From Skermanella rosea (GTDB lineage Bacteria > Pseudomonadota > Alphaproteobacteria > Azospirillales > Azospirillaceae): 64,000 bases of DNA. Position 1 is the stretch's first letter. Each line of letters begins with the position of its first letter. This document shows, piece after piece, positions 31,939 through 40,722 of the stretch. The notes beneath the pieces are model-generated. The model did not search any database. It saw nothing but the letters and a program-made list of their open reading frames with translations, and was not told where the DNA came from. Location: assembly GCF_016806835.2 (NCBI RefSeq), contig NZ_CP086111.1:3465471-3529470 (forward strand), in the 5' to 3' direction. The position numbers were made by a program, and so were the translations under genes.

Positions 31939-32415
31939 ATGTCATTCGAAATCGAAAGAAGATTCCTGGTCTGTCAGGATATCGGCGGGCTCTGCCGAGA
32001 TGGCGACAGAATAATCCAGGGCTATTTTTCTTTCGACCGACAGTCCCGAATCAGAGTCCGTATCCGAAACGATCATGCATACCTGACCATCAAGGGCCCG
32101 AGGCGCGGCGCGGTCCGGTCGGAGTTCGAAAGCGACATCCCTTTGCCTATCGCAGCGTCCATGCTGTCACGGCTGCCGCGGGAAACACTGGTTGAAAAGG
32201 TCCGCTACACGGTCCCTTACGCCGGCCTGATATGGGAGATCGATGTATTCGGGGGGCTGAATGCCGGCCTCGTCGTGGCGGAAGTCGAGCTTTCCCATCC
32301 GGAGCAGGAAGTCGTCCTGCCCCACTGGGTTGGCCGGGAAGTCACCTACGACGCCCGCTATGGAAATTCCAGCCTCTCCGTCGAGCCCATTTCCAGTTGG
32401 ACGCAAGCCGCCTGA
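31939..32415 (+). CDS. CYTH-domain protein (inorganic triphosphatase-like)
   Basis: It is a 158-residue cytoplasmic protein made of one CYTH domain. The start MSFEIERRFLV carries the ExExK-type signature, but the Lys is replaced by Arg (EIERR). Later charged strands are RIRVRIRNDHAYLTIKG, EFESDIP, VEKVRYTVPYAG, IDVFGG, VVAEVEL and the end GREVTYDARYGNSSL, as expected for the triphosphate tunnel. Simple relatives hydrolyse tripolyphosphate or bind organic phosphates. A TTG nine bases upstream is also possible as a start, but the ATG gives the usual N-terminus. It is convergent with hisE. Confidence 0.87.
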   Translation: MSFEIERRFLVCQDIGGLCRDGDRIIQGYFSFDRQSRIRVRIRNDHAYLTIKGPRRGAVRSEFESDIPLPIAASMLSRLPRETLVEKVRYTVPYAGLIWEIDVFGGLNAGLVVAEVELSHPEQEVVLPHWVGREVTYDARYGNSSLSVEPISSWTQAA

Positions 32416-32434
32416 GCTTCCTGCGCAGGTACTT

Positions 32435-32800
32435 TCAAACGGCCTTGCGCACCAGGACCGGTTCATCGGCGGCGGGCGGCTTGTCCGAACTCTTCGGCAG
32501 TTTCTCGGCGATGCCGAGGGCGTTTTCGCGCCGCCGCATCTCCTCCCAGATGTCGTCAGGCGTGATCCCCATATCGGCCCACAGGACGGTCAGGTTGTAG
32601 ATCAGGTCGGCACTCTCGGCCACCACGCCGTCATGGTTGTCCTGGACGGCCTCGATCACGATCTCGACCGCTTCCTCCCCCACCTTCTGGGCCATCTTGG
32701 CCCGACCAGCCTGATGGAGCTTCGCCGTGCGCGACTTCTTGGGGTCGAGTTCCCGGTGCTCAAGCACGGAGTTGTATAGACGTCTGAACGAGTCATGCAT
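32435..32800 (-). CDS. hisE: Phosphoribosyl-ATP pyrophosphohydrolase
   Basis: It hydrolyses phosphoribosyl-ATP to phosphoribosyl-AMP, step 2 of histidine synthesis. The 121-residue protein has the MazG-like all-alpha core: SRTAKLHQAGRAKMAQKVGEEAVE, with the metal-binding Glu pair in GEEAVEIVIEA, and AESADLIYNLTVLWADMGI with the Asp of the second helix. The C-terminal 30 residues are an extra Pro/Lys-rich tail. ATG at 32800 is chosen because the family motif starts soon after. No other his gene is in the window, so it is separated from the main his operon. Confidence 0.87.
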   Translation of the reverse strand: MHDSFRRLYNSVLEHRELDPKKSRTAKLHQAGRAKMAQKVGEEAVEIVIEAVQDNHDGVVAESADLIYNLTVLWADMGITPDDIWEEMRRRENALGIAEKLPKSSDKPPAADEPVLVRKAV

Positions 32801-32965
32801 GATATCGGTACCAATGGGCAGCCAGACTGGACTGCGACCCACTATGCCTGAGTCGCTCCCATCCTGGAACGTTAATGACAGACCTTACAGGTGGTAAGCT
32901 GACGCAGCCACGTCACCCATTCTCCATCCCCCTTTCGGGCAGGATGGCCCGGCCCCCTGCGGTAC

Positions 32966-33742
32966 TCAGGCGAAATCCCGGAAACTGTCGGCCGCCGCCC
33001 GGTCATAGCCCTGGCTGGCCCGCAGGAGCTGCCGCGTATAGTCCTGCGCGGCCTCACCCCGCCGCAGGTCGGCGACGGACATCTCCTCCACCACGCGGCC
33101 CCGGTTCATCACGGCCAGCCGGTCGCACATGTAAGCGACGACCGACAGGTTATGGCTGACCAGGATATAGGTCAGGCCGCGCTCCGTCCGCAGGCGCTTC
33201 AGCAGGTTGAGGATTTCGGCCTGGACGGAAACGTCCAGCGCGGAGGTCGGCTCGTCCAGCAGAAGCACGCGGGGCTCCAGGATCAGGGCACGCGCGATGG
33301 CGACCCGCTGGCGCTGCCCGCCCGAGAGCTGGTGGGGAAAGCGGAAGCGGAACCGGGGGCCGAGGCCGACCTCCTGCAGGATGCGCTCGATCCGCCGGTC
33401 GGCGTCGCGCAGCCCGTGGATCGCCACGGGTTCCGCCAGGATGCGGTCGATGGTGTGGCGCGGGTGAAGCGAGCCGTAGGGGTCCTGGAACACCATCTGG
33501 CAGCGTTTGAAGAACGCCTTTTCCCTCCGGTGCCGTTGCTCCTGCCCGTCGATCGACACGATGCCGGACCAGTCCGGATTGAGCCCGCTGACGGCGCGCA
33601 GCACCGTTGACTTGCCGGAACCGGATTCGCCGACCAGCCCGAAGCTCTCGCCCTCCCCGACCCGGAAGGTGACGCCCTGGACCGCGTGGATGGCGCTTTC
33701 GCCGTGGCCGAAGATGACGTTCAGGTCCTCCACCGCGATCAT
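32966..33742 (-). CDS. Dipeptide/oligopeptide-type ABC transporter, second ATP-binding subunit
   Basis: It is a 258-residue ATPase of the DppF/OppF group. Walker A is GESGSGKSTVLRAV, the signature is LSGGQRQRVAIARAL, and Walker B is VLLLDEPTSALDVS. The ATG at 33742 overlaps the stop of the upstream ATPase gene in ATGA. The usual C-terminal oligopeptide extension with its cysteine motif is absent, so it is a short form. It is the last gene of the five-gene operon. Confidence 0.91.
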   Translation of the reverse strand: MIAVEDLNVIFGHGESAIHAVQGVTFRVGEGESFGLVGESGSGKSTVLRAVSGLNPDWSGIVSIDGQEQRHRREKAFFKRCQMVFQDPYGSLHPRHTIDRILAEPVAIHGLRDADRRIERILQEVGLGPRFRFRFPHQLSGGQRQRVAIARALILEPRVLLLDEPTSALDVSVQAEILNLLKRLRTERGLTYILVSHNLSVVAYMCDRLAVMNRGRVVEEMSVADLRRGEAAQDYTRQLLRASQGYDRAAADSFRDFA

Positions 33743-34605
33743 CGGCCGCTCCCCGTCCCATTCCCGATCCAGGCGGGGTCGCGGGCCAGGACCGGCAGCT
33801 CGGGCCGCGTCTCGTCCAGCCGGGGAAGGCTGTCGAGCAGTCCTCGGGTATAGGGATGCCTGGCATCGCGCAGTTCGTCGGCGCGGCAGGTCTCGACCAC
33901 CCGGCCGGCATACATGATCAGGATGCGATCGCAGAACGAGGCCACCAGGTTGAGGTCGTGGCTGATGAAGACCAGCCCCATGCCCCGCCTGCCGCACAGC
34001 TCGTCCATGATCGCCAGCACCTGCATCTGGACCGTGACGTCCAGCGCCGATGTCGGCTCGTCCGCGATCAGCAGGTCGGGGTCCGGAATCAGCATCATCG
34101 CGATCATGATGCGCTGCCCCATCCCGCCGGAGACCTCGTGCGGGTACAGGTCGAACACCCGCTCCGGATCGCGGATGCGGACGGCTTCCAGCATCTCCAG
34201 CGCGCGCCGCCGGGCGTCGCGCCGGCCGGCGCCGCTGTGGACCTGGTAGGCCTCCGCGATCTGGCGGCCGACGGTCATCACGGGATTGAGCGAGAACTTG
34301 GGGTCCTGCATGACCATGGAGATGCGCCGGCCGCGGATGCCGCGCATCGTCCGTTCGGAAGCCGTGCGCAGGTCCGTGCCGTCGAACTCGATCCGGTCGG
34401 CGGAAACCTCGCCCGGCGGCGGGACGAGGCGCAGGATGGCTCGCCCCGTCATGGACTTGCCGGAGCCGGACTCGCCGACGATCCCCAGCTTCTCCCGCCC
34501 GACGGTGAAGGAGACGCCGCGGACGGCCTCGGTGAAGCCGTCGCGCGCCGGAAAGCGGACGCGCAGGTTCTCGACGGTGAGGAGAGGAGGTGTCAGGGAA
34601 GTCAT
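33739..34605 (-). CDS. Dipeptide/oligopeptide-type ABC transporter, first ATP-binding subunit
   Basis: It is a 288-residue ATPase of the DppD/OppD group. Walker A is GESGSGKSMTGRAIL, the signature is a slightly changed VSGGMGQRIMIAMML (normally SGGMRQR), and Walker B is LLIADEPTSALDVT. The C-terminus ARHPYTRGLLDSLPRLD is the typical oligopeptide-ABC extension. Both ends overlap neighbours by ATGA, so the cassette is translationally coupled. The Arg to Gly change in the signature is worth noting but does not remove the key Ser-Gly-Gly. Confidence 0.91.
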   Translation of the reverse strand: MTSLTPPLLTVENLRVRFPARDGFTEAVRGVSFTVGREKLGIVGESGSGKSMTGRAILRLVPPPGEVSADRIEFDGTDLRTASERTMRGIRGRRISMVMQDPKFSLNPVMTVGRQIAEAYQVHSGAGRRDARRRALEMLEAVRIRDPERVFDLYPHEVSGGMGQRIMIAMMLIPDPDLLIADEPTSALDVTVQMQVLAIMDELCGRRGMGLVFISHDLNLVASFCDRILIMYAGRVVETCRADELRDARHPYTRGLLDSLPRLDETRPELPVLARDPAWIGNGTGSGR

Positions 34606-35531
34606 CCGTTCTTGGGGTCCAGCACGTCGCGCAGACCGTCGCCCAGCAGGTTGAATCCCAGGCTGACCACGAAGATCGCGAGACCCGGCAGGGTGGCGAC
34701 CCACCATTGCTCCAGCAGGTATTGGCGCCCGGTCGAGATCATGGCGCCCCATTCCGGCAGCGGCGGCTGGGCTCCCAGCCCCAGGAAACCCAGGCCTGCG
34801 GCGGTCAGGATGATGCCGGCCATGTCGAGCGTGACCCGCACGATCAGCGACGAGGTGCAGAGCGGAATCACATGCCCCGCGATGATCCTCACCGGAGAGG
34901 CGCCTTGCAGGCGGACGGCGCTGATGAAGTCGCTGTGGCGGATCGTCATGGTTTCCGCCCGGGCGATGCGGGCATAGGGCGGCCAGGAGGTGATCGCGAT
35001 GGCGATGACCGCGTTCTCGATCCCCGGCCCCAGCGCCGCGACGAAGGCCAGCGCCAGGATCAGCTTGGGGAAGGCCAGGAAGATGTCGGTGATACGCATC
35101 AGCACGATGTCGGTCCAGCCGCCGAGATAGCCGGACACGGTGCCGATCAGCAGCCCGACCACCGGGGCGGTGACCGCGACCAGGAGCACGATGTAGAGCG
35201 TCAGCCGCGAGCCGTGGACGACGCGCGAGAAGATGTCGCGGCCGAACTGGTCGGTTCCGAACCAATGGGCGGTGCCGGGCGGCTGGAGGCGGTTGGCGAG
35301 GTCCTGGTCGTAGGGCGACTGGGTGGCGATCAGCGGGGCGAACAGGGCGACCAGGACCAGGGCCGCGATGATGAAGAAGCCGACCATCGCGAGCCGGTTG
35401 CGCGAGAAGGCCAGCCAGCCGGCATAGAGCCGGCCAAGCCGTGCCTGTCCCCGCGAGCGCGGCGTGTCGGTCAGCAGCCAGTCGCGCAGCCCGTGCCCCG
35501 TGCGGGCGCCGTCCATGGGGGCGCCGGTCAT
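34602..35531 (-). CDS. Dipeptide/oligopeptide-type ABC transporter permease (DppC-like)
   Basis: It is a 309-residue inner-membrane permease with about six hydrophobic segments. The N-terminal part with LAMVGFFIIAALVLVALFAP and the FGTDQFGRDIFSRVVHGSR signature is diagnostic of DppC/OppC. The EAA-type loop is near RLQGASPVRIIAGHVIPLC. It overlaps dppB-like and ATPase genes by four bases each. Substrate specificity is set by the binding protein and cannot be read here. Confidence 0.92.
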   Translation of the reverse strand: MTGAPMDGARTGHGLRDWLLTDTPRSRGQARLGRLYAGWLAFSRNRLAMVGFFIIAALVLVALFAPLIATQSPYDQDLANRLQPPGTAHWFGTDQFGRDIFSRVVHGSRLTLYIVLLVAVTAPVVGLLIGTVSGYLGGWTDIVLMRITDIFLAFPKLILALAFVAALGPGIENAVIAIAITSWPPYARIARAETMTIRHSDFISAVRLQGASPVRIIAGHVIPLCTSSLIVRVTLDMAGIILTAAGLGFLGLGAQPPLPEWGAMISTGRQYLLEQWWVATLPGLAIFVVSLGFNLLGDGLRDVLDPKNG

Positions 35532-36598
35532 CGCCGCGCCCTCGGGTCGAGCAGCCTGTACAGCAGGTCGGACAGCAGGTTCAGGCCGATGAAGACCGCG
35601 CCCACCACCAGCGTGCCGCCCAGCACGGCGTTCATATCGGCGCTCAGCAGGCTGTTGGTGATGTACTGGCCGAGACCGGGCCAGGCGAACACCGTCTCGG
35701 TCAGGACCGAGCCTTCCAGCAGGGTGGCGTAGGACAGCGCCACCACCGTGATCAGCGGCACCGCGATGTTGCCCAGCGCGTGGCGCCAGACCACCCGGGC
35801 TTCGGACAGGCCCTTGACCCGGGCGGTCGTGATGTATTCCTGCCTGAGCTGGTCCAGCATGAAGCTTCGGGTCATGCGGCTGATATAGGCGATGCTGAAA
35901 TAGCCCAGGATGGAGGCCGGCAGGACCAGGTGGGACAGCGCGTTCCAGAAGATCTCGGTCTCCCCTGCCAGCAGCGCGTCCACGGTCAGGATGCCGGTCA
36001 CCGGATCGACCAGCCCGTCGTAGAAGACGTCGAGCCTGCCCGGCCCGGGCGCCCAGTCCAGCTTGGCGTAGAACAGCAGCAGCCCGACCAGCCCGAGCCA
36101 GAACACCGGCACGGAATAGCCCACCAGCCCCAGCACGCGGACCAGATGGTCGGGCCAGCGGCCCCGATGGACGGCGGCCATCACGCCGGCGGGAATGCCC
36201 AGCACCACGCCGATGACGACGGCCGCGGTCGCCAGCTCCAGCGTGGCGGGAAAGACGCGGGCGACGTCCTCCAGCACCGGGCGCGAGGTCAGCACCGAGG
36301 TGCCGAGGTCGCCGCGCACCACGTCGGCGACGTACAGGCCGAACTGCTGCCAGAGCGGCAGGTCCAGGCCCAGCTCCTGCCGCATCCGCTCGTAGGTCTC
36401 GGCATTGGCGCGATCGCCGACGGCGGCCAGCACCGGGTCGATCGGCACGACGCGGCCGATCAGGAAGGTCACCAGCAGCAGCCCGAGCAGCGTGAGCGCC
36501 ACGGAAGCCAGCAGCCCGGCGACCCGCCGCAGCGGCCCCGCGGGGCGATGGGGCCGCCGGGCGGCGGTGTTGCCGCCCGCTTTGATGATGTCGGTCAA
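35528..36598 (-). CDS. Dipeptide/oligopeptide-type ABC transporter permease (DppB-like)
   Basis: It is a 356-residue inner-membrane permease. An N-terminal hydrophobic segment (LLASVALTLLGLLLVTFLIG) is followed by the periplasmic loop with DPVLAAVGDRANAETYERM and LGLDLPLWQQFGLY, and the C-terminal EAA region is YITTARVKGLSEARVVWRHALG. It lies 6 bp after the binding-protein gene. A polybasic N-terminus (AARRPHRPAG) precedes the first membrane segment, consistent with cytoplasmic orientation. Confidence 0.92.
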   Translation of the reverse strand: MTDIIKAGGNTAARRPHRPAGPLRRVAGLLASVALTLLGLLLVTFLIGRVVPIDPVLAAVGDRANAETYERMRQELGLDLPLWQQFGLYVADVVRGDLGTSVLTSRPVLEDVARVFPATLELATAAVVIGVVLGIPAGVMAAVHRGRWPDHLVRVLGLVGYSVPVFWLGLVGLLLFYAKLDWAPGPGRLDVFYDGLVDPVTGILTVDALLAGETEIFWNALSHLVLPASILGYFSIAYISRMTRSFMLDQLRQEYITTARVKGLSEARVVWRHALGNIAVPLITVVALSYATLLEGSVLTETVFAWPGLGQYITNSLLSADMNAVLGGTLVVGAVFIGLNLLSDLLYRLLDPRARR

Positions 36599-36604
36599 GA
36601 CCCG

Positions 36605-38218
36605 CTACTTCTTGGTCGCGAGCCGGTACAGGTTGGTGTCGAAGCTGGGACCCCAGACCAGCCCTTCCACGTTGGTCCGCACGGCGGGGACCTCGACCTG
36701 CTGGAACATGACGACGAAGGGGCTGTCCTCCATCACCGTCTTCTGGAGCTCGCGGTAGGTCTCGGCCCGCTTGGAGGCGTCGCGCTCCAGCACGGCCGAG
36801 GCGGTCTTCTTGGTGAGTTCGGGGATGTCCCAGGCGTTACGCCAGGCGAGCGTCTTGGAGGCGCCGTCGTCCGCGTTGTTCGGGTTGGACGCGAAGGTCT
36901 CGGCGTTGGTGTGCGGGTCCTGGTAGTCGGGGCCCCACTGGCCGATATAGATGTCCTGGTTGCGCGCCCGGTACTTGGTCAGCGCCTGCTTGCCGTCCAT
37001 GGGCAGCAGCTCGATCTTGACGCCGGCCGCGGCGGCGCTGGCCTGGATGGTTTGCGCGATGTCCATGGTCGGCGAGGTATTGCGCACGTCCATGGTGACG
37101 GTGAAGCCGTCGGGATAGCCGGCGGCGGCCAGCAGTTCCCGCGCCTTCGCCGGATCGTACTTGAACGGCTTGTCCTCCACCGCGCCCAGGAAGCCCTTGG
37201 GCAGGAAGGCTTGGTGGACGGTGCCGAGGCCGTTCATGATGCTGCCGCGCAAGGCGTCGTAATCGACGAGGTACCGCATCGCCTTGCGGACCTCCGGCTT
37301 GGCGAGGATCTCGTTCTTCTGGTTGAGGCTGATGTACCAGAGCGTGCCCTTGGGCGCCTCGACCAGCCGGATGTCCTTGGACGCGCGGAGCGGCTCGAAC
37401 TGCTCCGGCTTGAGGTTGCGCGCGACATCAACGTCGCCCTTCTCCAGCAGGAGCCGCTGGGTGGCGGGTTCGGGAATGTGGCGGATGATCACCCGCTTCA
37501 TGGCCGGACCGCCCTGCCAGTAGCCCGGGTAGGCGTCCAACATCAGCATCTCGCTGGCCTTCCACTGGCGCAGCTTGAACGGGCCGGAGCCGGCGGAATT
37601 GGTCTTCAGCCAGTTGGTCCCGAAGTCGCCGTCCTTCTCGTTCTGCTGGACCAGCTTGGAGTCGACGATGGAGGCGACGCCGGCGGTCAGGCAGTACAGC
37701 ACGAAGGTCGGGGCGTAGGCCTGGTCGGTCTCCATCACCAGCGTCCGGGCGTCGGTAGCCCGGACCTTCTGGTCCACGTTGTCCTTGGTGAAGCCGAACT
37801 GGGTCAGGATGAAGGCCGGGGACTTGTTCAGCTTGACCGCGCGGCGGAGCGAATAGGCGGCGTCCTCCGCGGTGAGGGCGTTGCCGGAATGGAACTCGAC
37901 GCCGTCGCGGATCTTGAAGGTGTAGGTCTTGCCGTCGCCCGAGACCTCCCAGCTCTCCGCCAGCCCGGGCAGGATTTTGCTGACATCGTTCACGTCGTAG
38001 GAGATCAGCCGCTCATAGACCTGGGCGCCGTATTCGGCGCCGGACAGCTCGAAGATCTCGGCCGGATCGAGGCTGATGATGTCGTCGAACTGCCAGGCCA
38101 TCACCAGCGCGTCCTTCGGCGTGTCCGCCAGGGCCTGCGTTCCGGCCCCCACGCCGGTTCCCGCGACCGCGAGCGCCACGAAGGCGGCTCCCATAAGATT
38201 CCGGGCGAACTTATCCAT
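36605..38218 (-). CDS. Periplasmic binding protein of the dipeptide-type ABC transporter (SBP_bac_5)
   Basis: It is a 537-residue exported protein. The signal peptide (MDKFARNLMGAAFVALAVAG) ends near ALA|DT. The mature part shows LVMAWQFDDIISLDPAEIFE, GLAESWEVSGDGKTYTFKIR with the family DGVEFHSG, and QWGPDYQDPHTNAETF toward the end, all typical of family 5 binding proteins. ATG at 38218 is the family start; an upstream in-frame start would put charged residues before the signal. It is the first gene of the operon. The ligand (peptide, nickel, opine or sugar) is not evident. Confidence 0.92.
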   Translation of the reverse strand: MDKFARNLMGAAFVALAVAGTGVGAGTQALADTPKDALVMAWQFDDIISLDPAEIFELSGAEYGAQVYERLISYDVNDVSKILPGLAESWEVSGDGKTYTFKIRDGVEFHSGNALTAEDAAYSLRRAVKLNKSPAFILTQFGFTKDNVDQKVRATDARTLVMETDQAYAPTFVLYCLTAGVASIVDSKLVQQNEKDGDFGTNWLKTNSAGSGPFKLRQWKASEMLMLDAYPGYWQGGPAMKRVIIRHIPEPATQRLLLEKGDVDVARNLKPEQFEPLRASKDIRLVEAPKGTLWYISLNQKNEILAKPEVRKAMRYLVDYDALRGSIMNGLGTVHQAFLPKGFLGAVEDKPFKYDPAKARELLAAAGYPDGFTVTMDVRNTSPTMDIAQTIQASAAAAGVKIELLPMDGKQALTKYRARNQDIYIGQWGPDYQDPHTNAETFASNPNNADDGASKTLAWRNAWDIPELTKKTASAVLERDASKRAETYRELQKTVMEDSPFVVMFQQVEVPAVRTNVEGLVWGPSFDTNLYRLATKK

Positions 38219-38458
38219 GACGCGGCCTCTCTCCTGTCCTGGCATCTTGTTGATTCCTTTGCCCTGTCCGCTCCAGGCGTCGGGCGTCGATGCGCCTGCG
38301 AAGGATTGACCGTCCGGTCAGGTCCTGTCAAGCGACGCACCTGGAGAAGCGGCGCGAAGGAATTGCTGCCCCCTGGCTTTTGGGGGTCGCGCCGGGCTTG
38401 CCGACGGGGCAGGATGCGCCCGCCGCATCCATCCCCCTGAGCAAGCGCCCCATCCATC

Positions 38459-39748
38459 ATGCTGCCGATCGTCCGATCCATCTCCTCCCTGCTGACCGCC
38501 GTCGCCCTGCTGATGCTGGGCAGCGGGATGCTCAGCACCCTGGTCGGCGTGCGGCTGACGGCAACGGGGGTCGGGCCGGTCGCGATCGGCTTCGTCATGG
38601 CGGCCTATTATGCCGGGCTGACCGCGGGGTCGCTGTTCGGCTACCGGGTCATCGCCAAGGTCGGGCATATCCGGGCCTTCTCCGCCTTCGCGTCGGTGTT
38701 CTCCGCCGCGACGCTGGGGCACGCGCTCTATCTCAGCCTGCCGCTGTGGGCGGGGCTGAGGCTGGCCGAAGGCTTCTGCATGGCCGGGCTGTTCATGTGC
38801 ATCGAGAGCTGGCTGAACGACCGGGCGACCAGCCGGACGCGCGGGCAGATGCTGTCGCTCTACATGATCACGCTCTACGGCGCCATGGCGGTCGGGCAGC
38901 AACTGTTGAACCTGGACGACCCGACGGGAATGCTGCGGTTCATCGCGATCTCGATGCTGACCTCGCTGGCGCTGGTGCCGGTGGCGCTGACCCGCAAGGC
39001 GCCGCCCCTGCTGCCCGACATCGCCTCCTTCGGCATCCGGCGGCTGTACGAGGCGTCGCCGCTGGGGATCTTCGGGACCTTCGTCAGCGGGATCGTGACC
39101 GGCGCCATCTACGGCCTGGCCCCGGTCTACGGCACCCAGCAGGGATTTGGGACGGCGGGTACCGCCCTGTTCATGACCGTCATCATCCTGGGCGGCGTGG
39201 CGCTGCAATGGCCACTGGGCAAGCTGTCGGACGTGTTCGATCGCCGCACCGTGATCATCGCCCTGTCGGCGGCCACGGCGGCGGTCAGCGTCGGCATGAT
39301 CACGGCGTCGGAGATCGGAGGCGACCTGATGCTGATGCTGGTGGCGGCACTGTTCGGCGGGCTGTCCTTCACGCTCTATCCCGTCTGCGTCGCCCACACC
39401 AACGACCATATCGACAAGTCGGAGCTGGTGCAGGCCAGCGGCGGACTGATCCTGTCCTACTCGGTCGGCGCCACGATGGGGCCGCTGGCCGGGTCGGCCG
39501 TGATGTCCGTCCTGGGCGGGCCGGGGCTGTTCGCCTTCACCGGCGCCGGCGCCGCGGCGGCCGTGGTGTTCGGCCTCTACCGCACCGCCAGGCGCGCCGC
39601 TCCGCCGTCCGAAGCGCAGGGTCCGTTCCGCAGCCTGCCGCGGACCACGCCGGTGGTCGCCCCCCTGGACCCGCGCGGCGAGGAGGAGCCCCAGTTCTCC
39701 CTGGATCTGCCGGAGAGCCTGCCGGGCGGGCGGCGTGCCGCGGAATGA
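38459..39748 (+). CDS. MFS transporter, YcaD-like
   Basis: It is a 429-residue inner-membrane protein with twelve hydrophobic segments. The N-terminal LSTLVGVRLTATGVGPVAIGFVMAAYYAG and the EGFCMAGLFMCIESWLND stretch between helices 4 and 5 match the YcaD branch of the family. A soluble C-terminal tail of about 50 residues is Pro/Glu-rich. It is divergent from the peptide-ABC operon across 240 bp. The substrate is unknown. Confidence 0.87.
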   Translation: MLPIVRSISSLLTAVALLMLGSGMLSTLVGVRLTATGVGPVAIGFVMAAYYAGLTAGSLFGYRVIAKVGHIRAFSAFASVFSAATLGHALYLSLPLWAGLRLAEGFCMAGLFMCIESWLNDRATSRTRGQMLSLYMITLYGAMAVGQQLLNLDDPTGMLRFIAISMLTSLALVPVALTRKAPPLLPDIASFGIRRLYEASPLGIFGTFVSGIVTGAIYGLAPVYGTQQGFGTAGTALFMTVIILGGVALQWPLGKLSDVFDRRTVIIALSAATAAVSVGMITASEIGGDLMLMLVAALFGGLSFTLYPVCVAHTNDHIDKSELVQASGGLILSYSVGATMGPLAGSAVMSVLGGPGLFAFTGAGAAAAVVFGLYRTARRAAPPSEAQGPFRSLPRTTPVVAPLDPRGEEEPQFSLDLPESLPGGRRAAE

Positions 39749-39882
39749 GGCATTCCCGGCCCGCGTGGGCATGCTTGCCATTGGTTCGCGGGCGGACTGG
39801 AGATATGGTGTAGGCAAATCGGTTGACCATCCAGCCGGGGCAATCCGGCCCCGGCGCAGCGCAAAACAGTGGAGTATGTTTC

Positions 39883-40722
39883 ATGGCGGGCAGCGCGCTC
39901 ACCTTCTTCAAGGGGCAGTGGCTCGAAGGCAATCCGGGGATCATCGGCCCGATGAACCATTGCATGTGGCTGTCGTCCGTCGTTTTCGATGGCGCCCGCG
40001 CGTTCGAGGGCGTGGCCCCCGACCTGGACCGCCATTGCGAGCGGCTGATCGCGTCCGGCCACGCCCTGGGGCTGGCGCCCATGCTGACGGCCGGAGAGAT
40101 CCAGGAACTGGCGATCGACGGCATCGGCCGCTTCCCGCCCGGCACGGCGCTCTACATCCGGCCGATGTTCTTCGCCGAGGCAGGCTGGGTGATGCCCGAT
40201 CCGGCGAGCACCGCCTTCGCGCTGACCGTCCATGAATCGCCGATGCCTCCGGTGACGGGGTTCACCGCCTGCCTGTCGACCAGGCGCCGGCCCCTGCCCG
40301 GCACGGCCCCGACCGACGCCAAGGCCTCCGCCCTCTACCCCAACGCCGGCCTGGCGCTGCGCGAGGCGCAGGGCCGCGGCTTCGATAATGCGATCCTGCT
40401 GGACCCGCTGGGCAACGTCGCGGAGTTCGCGACCGCCAACCTGTTCATCGCCAAGGACGGCGCGGCCCATACGCCGATTTGCAACGGCACCTTCCTGAAC
40501 GGCATCACGCGCCAGCGGGTGGCGCAGCTGCTGCACGACGCGGGCGTCCCGGTGATCGAGCGCACGATCACCTGGGCCGAACTGATGGACGCCGACGAGG
40601 TGTTCTCCACCGGCAACTATTCCAAGGTCGTCCCGGTCACCCGGGTGGAGGACAGGCACTTCGAGCCCGGCCCGGTCTTCAAGCGTGCCCGCGACCTCTA
40701 TTGGGAGTTCGCGCACCGGTGA
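39883..40722 (+). CDS. ilvE: Class IV aminotransferase, branched-chain amino acid type
   Basis: It transfers amino groups between branched-chain amino acids and 2-oxoglutarate using PLP. The 279-residue protein has WLSSVVFDGARAFEGV at the N-terminus, GTALYIRPMFFAE, TDAKASALYPNAGLALREAQ with the PLP-binding Lys, EFATANLF, and the C-terminal FSTGNYSKVVPVTRVED typical of the proteobacterial group. ATG 39883 is chosen over an upstream start since the family start is near MAGSALTFFKG. It overlaps the next gene by GTGA. Since relatives include D-amino acid and aminodeoxychorismate enzymes, the exact substrate is only probable. Confidence 0.83.
   Translation: MAGSALTFFKGQWLEGNPGIIGPMNHCMWLSSVVFDGARAFEGVAPDLDRHCERLIASGHALGLAPMLTAGEIQELAIDGIGRFPPGTALYIRPMFFAEAGWVMPDPASTAFALTVHESPMPPVTGFTACLSTRRRPLPGTAPTDAKASALYPNAGLALREAQGRGFDNAILLDPLGNVAEFATANLFIAKDGAAHTPICNGTFLNGITRQRVAQLLHDAGVPVIERTITWAELMDADEVFSTGNYSKVVPVTRVEDRHFEPGPVFKRARDLYWEFAHR

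Noticed and set aside
35441-38440. A 999-codon open frame on the plus strand
   Set aside because: It is antisense to the peptide-ABC permease and binding-protein genes and shows no family features.
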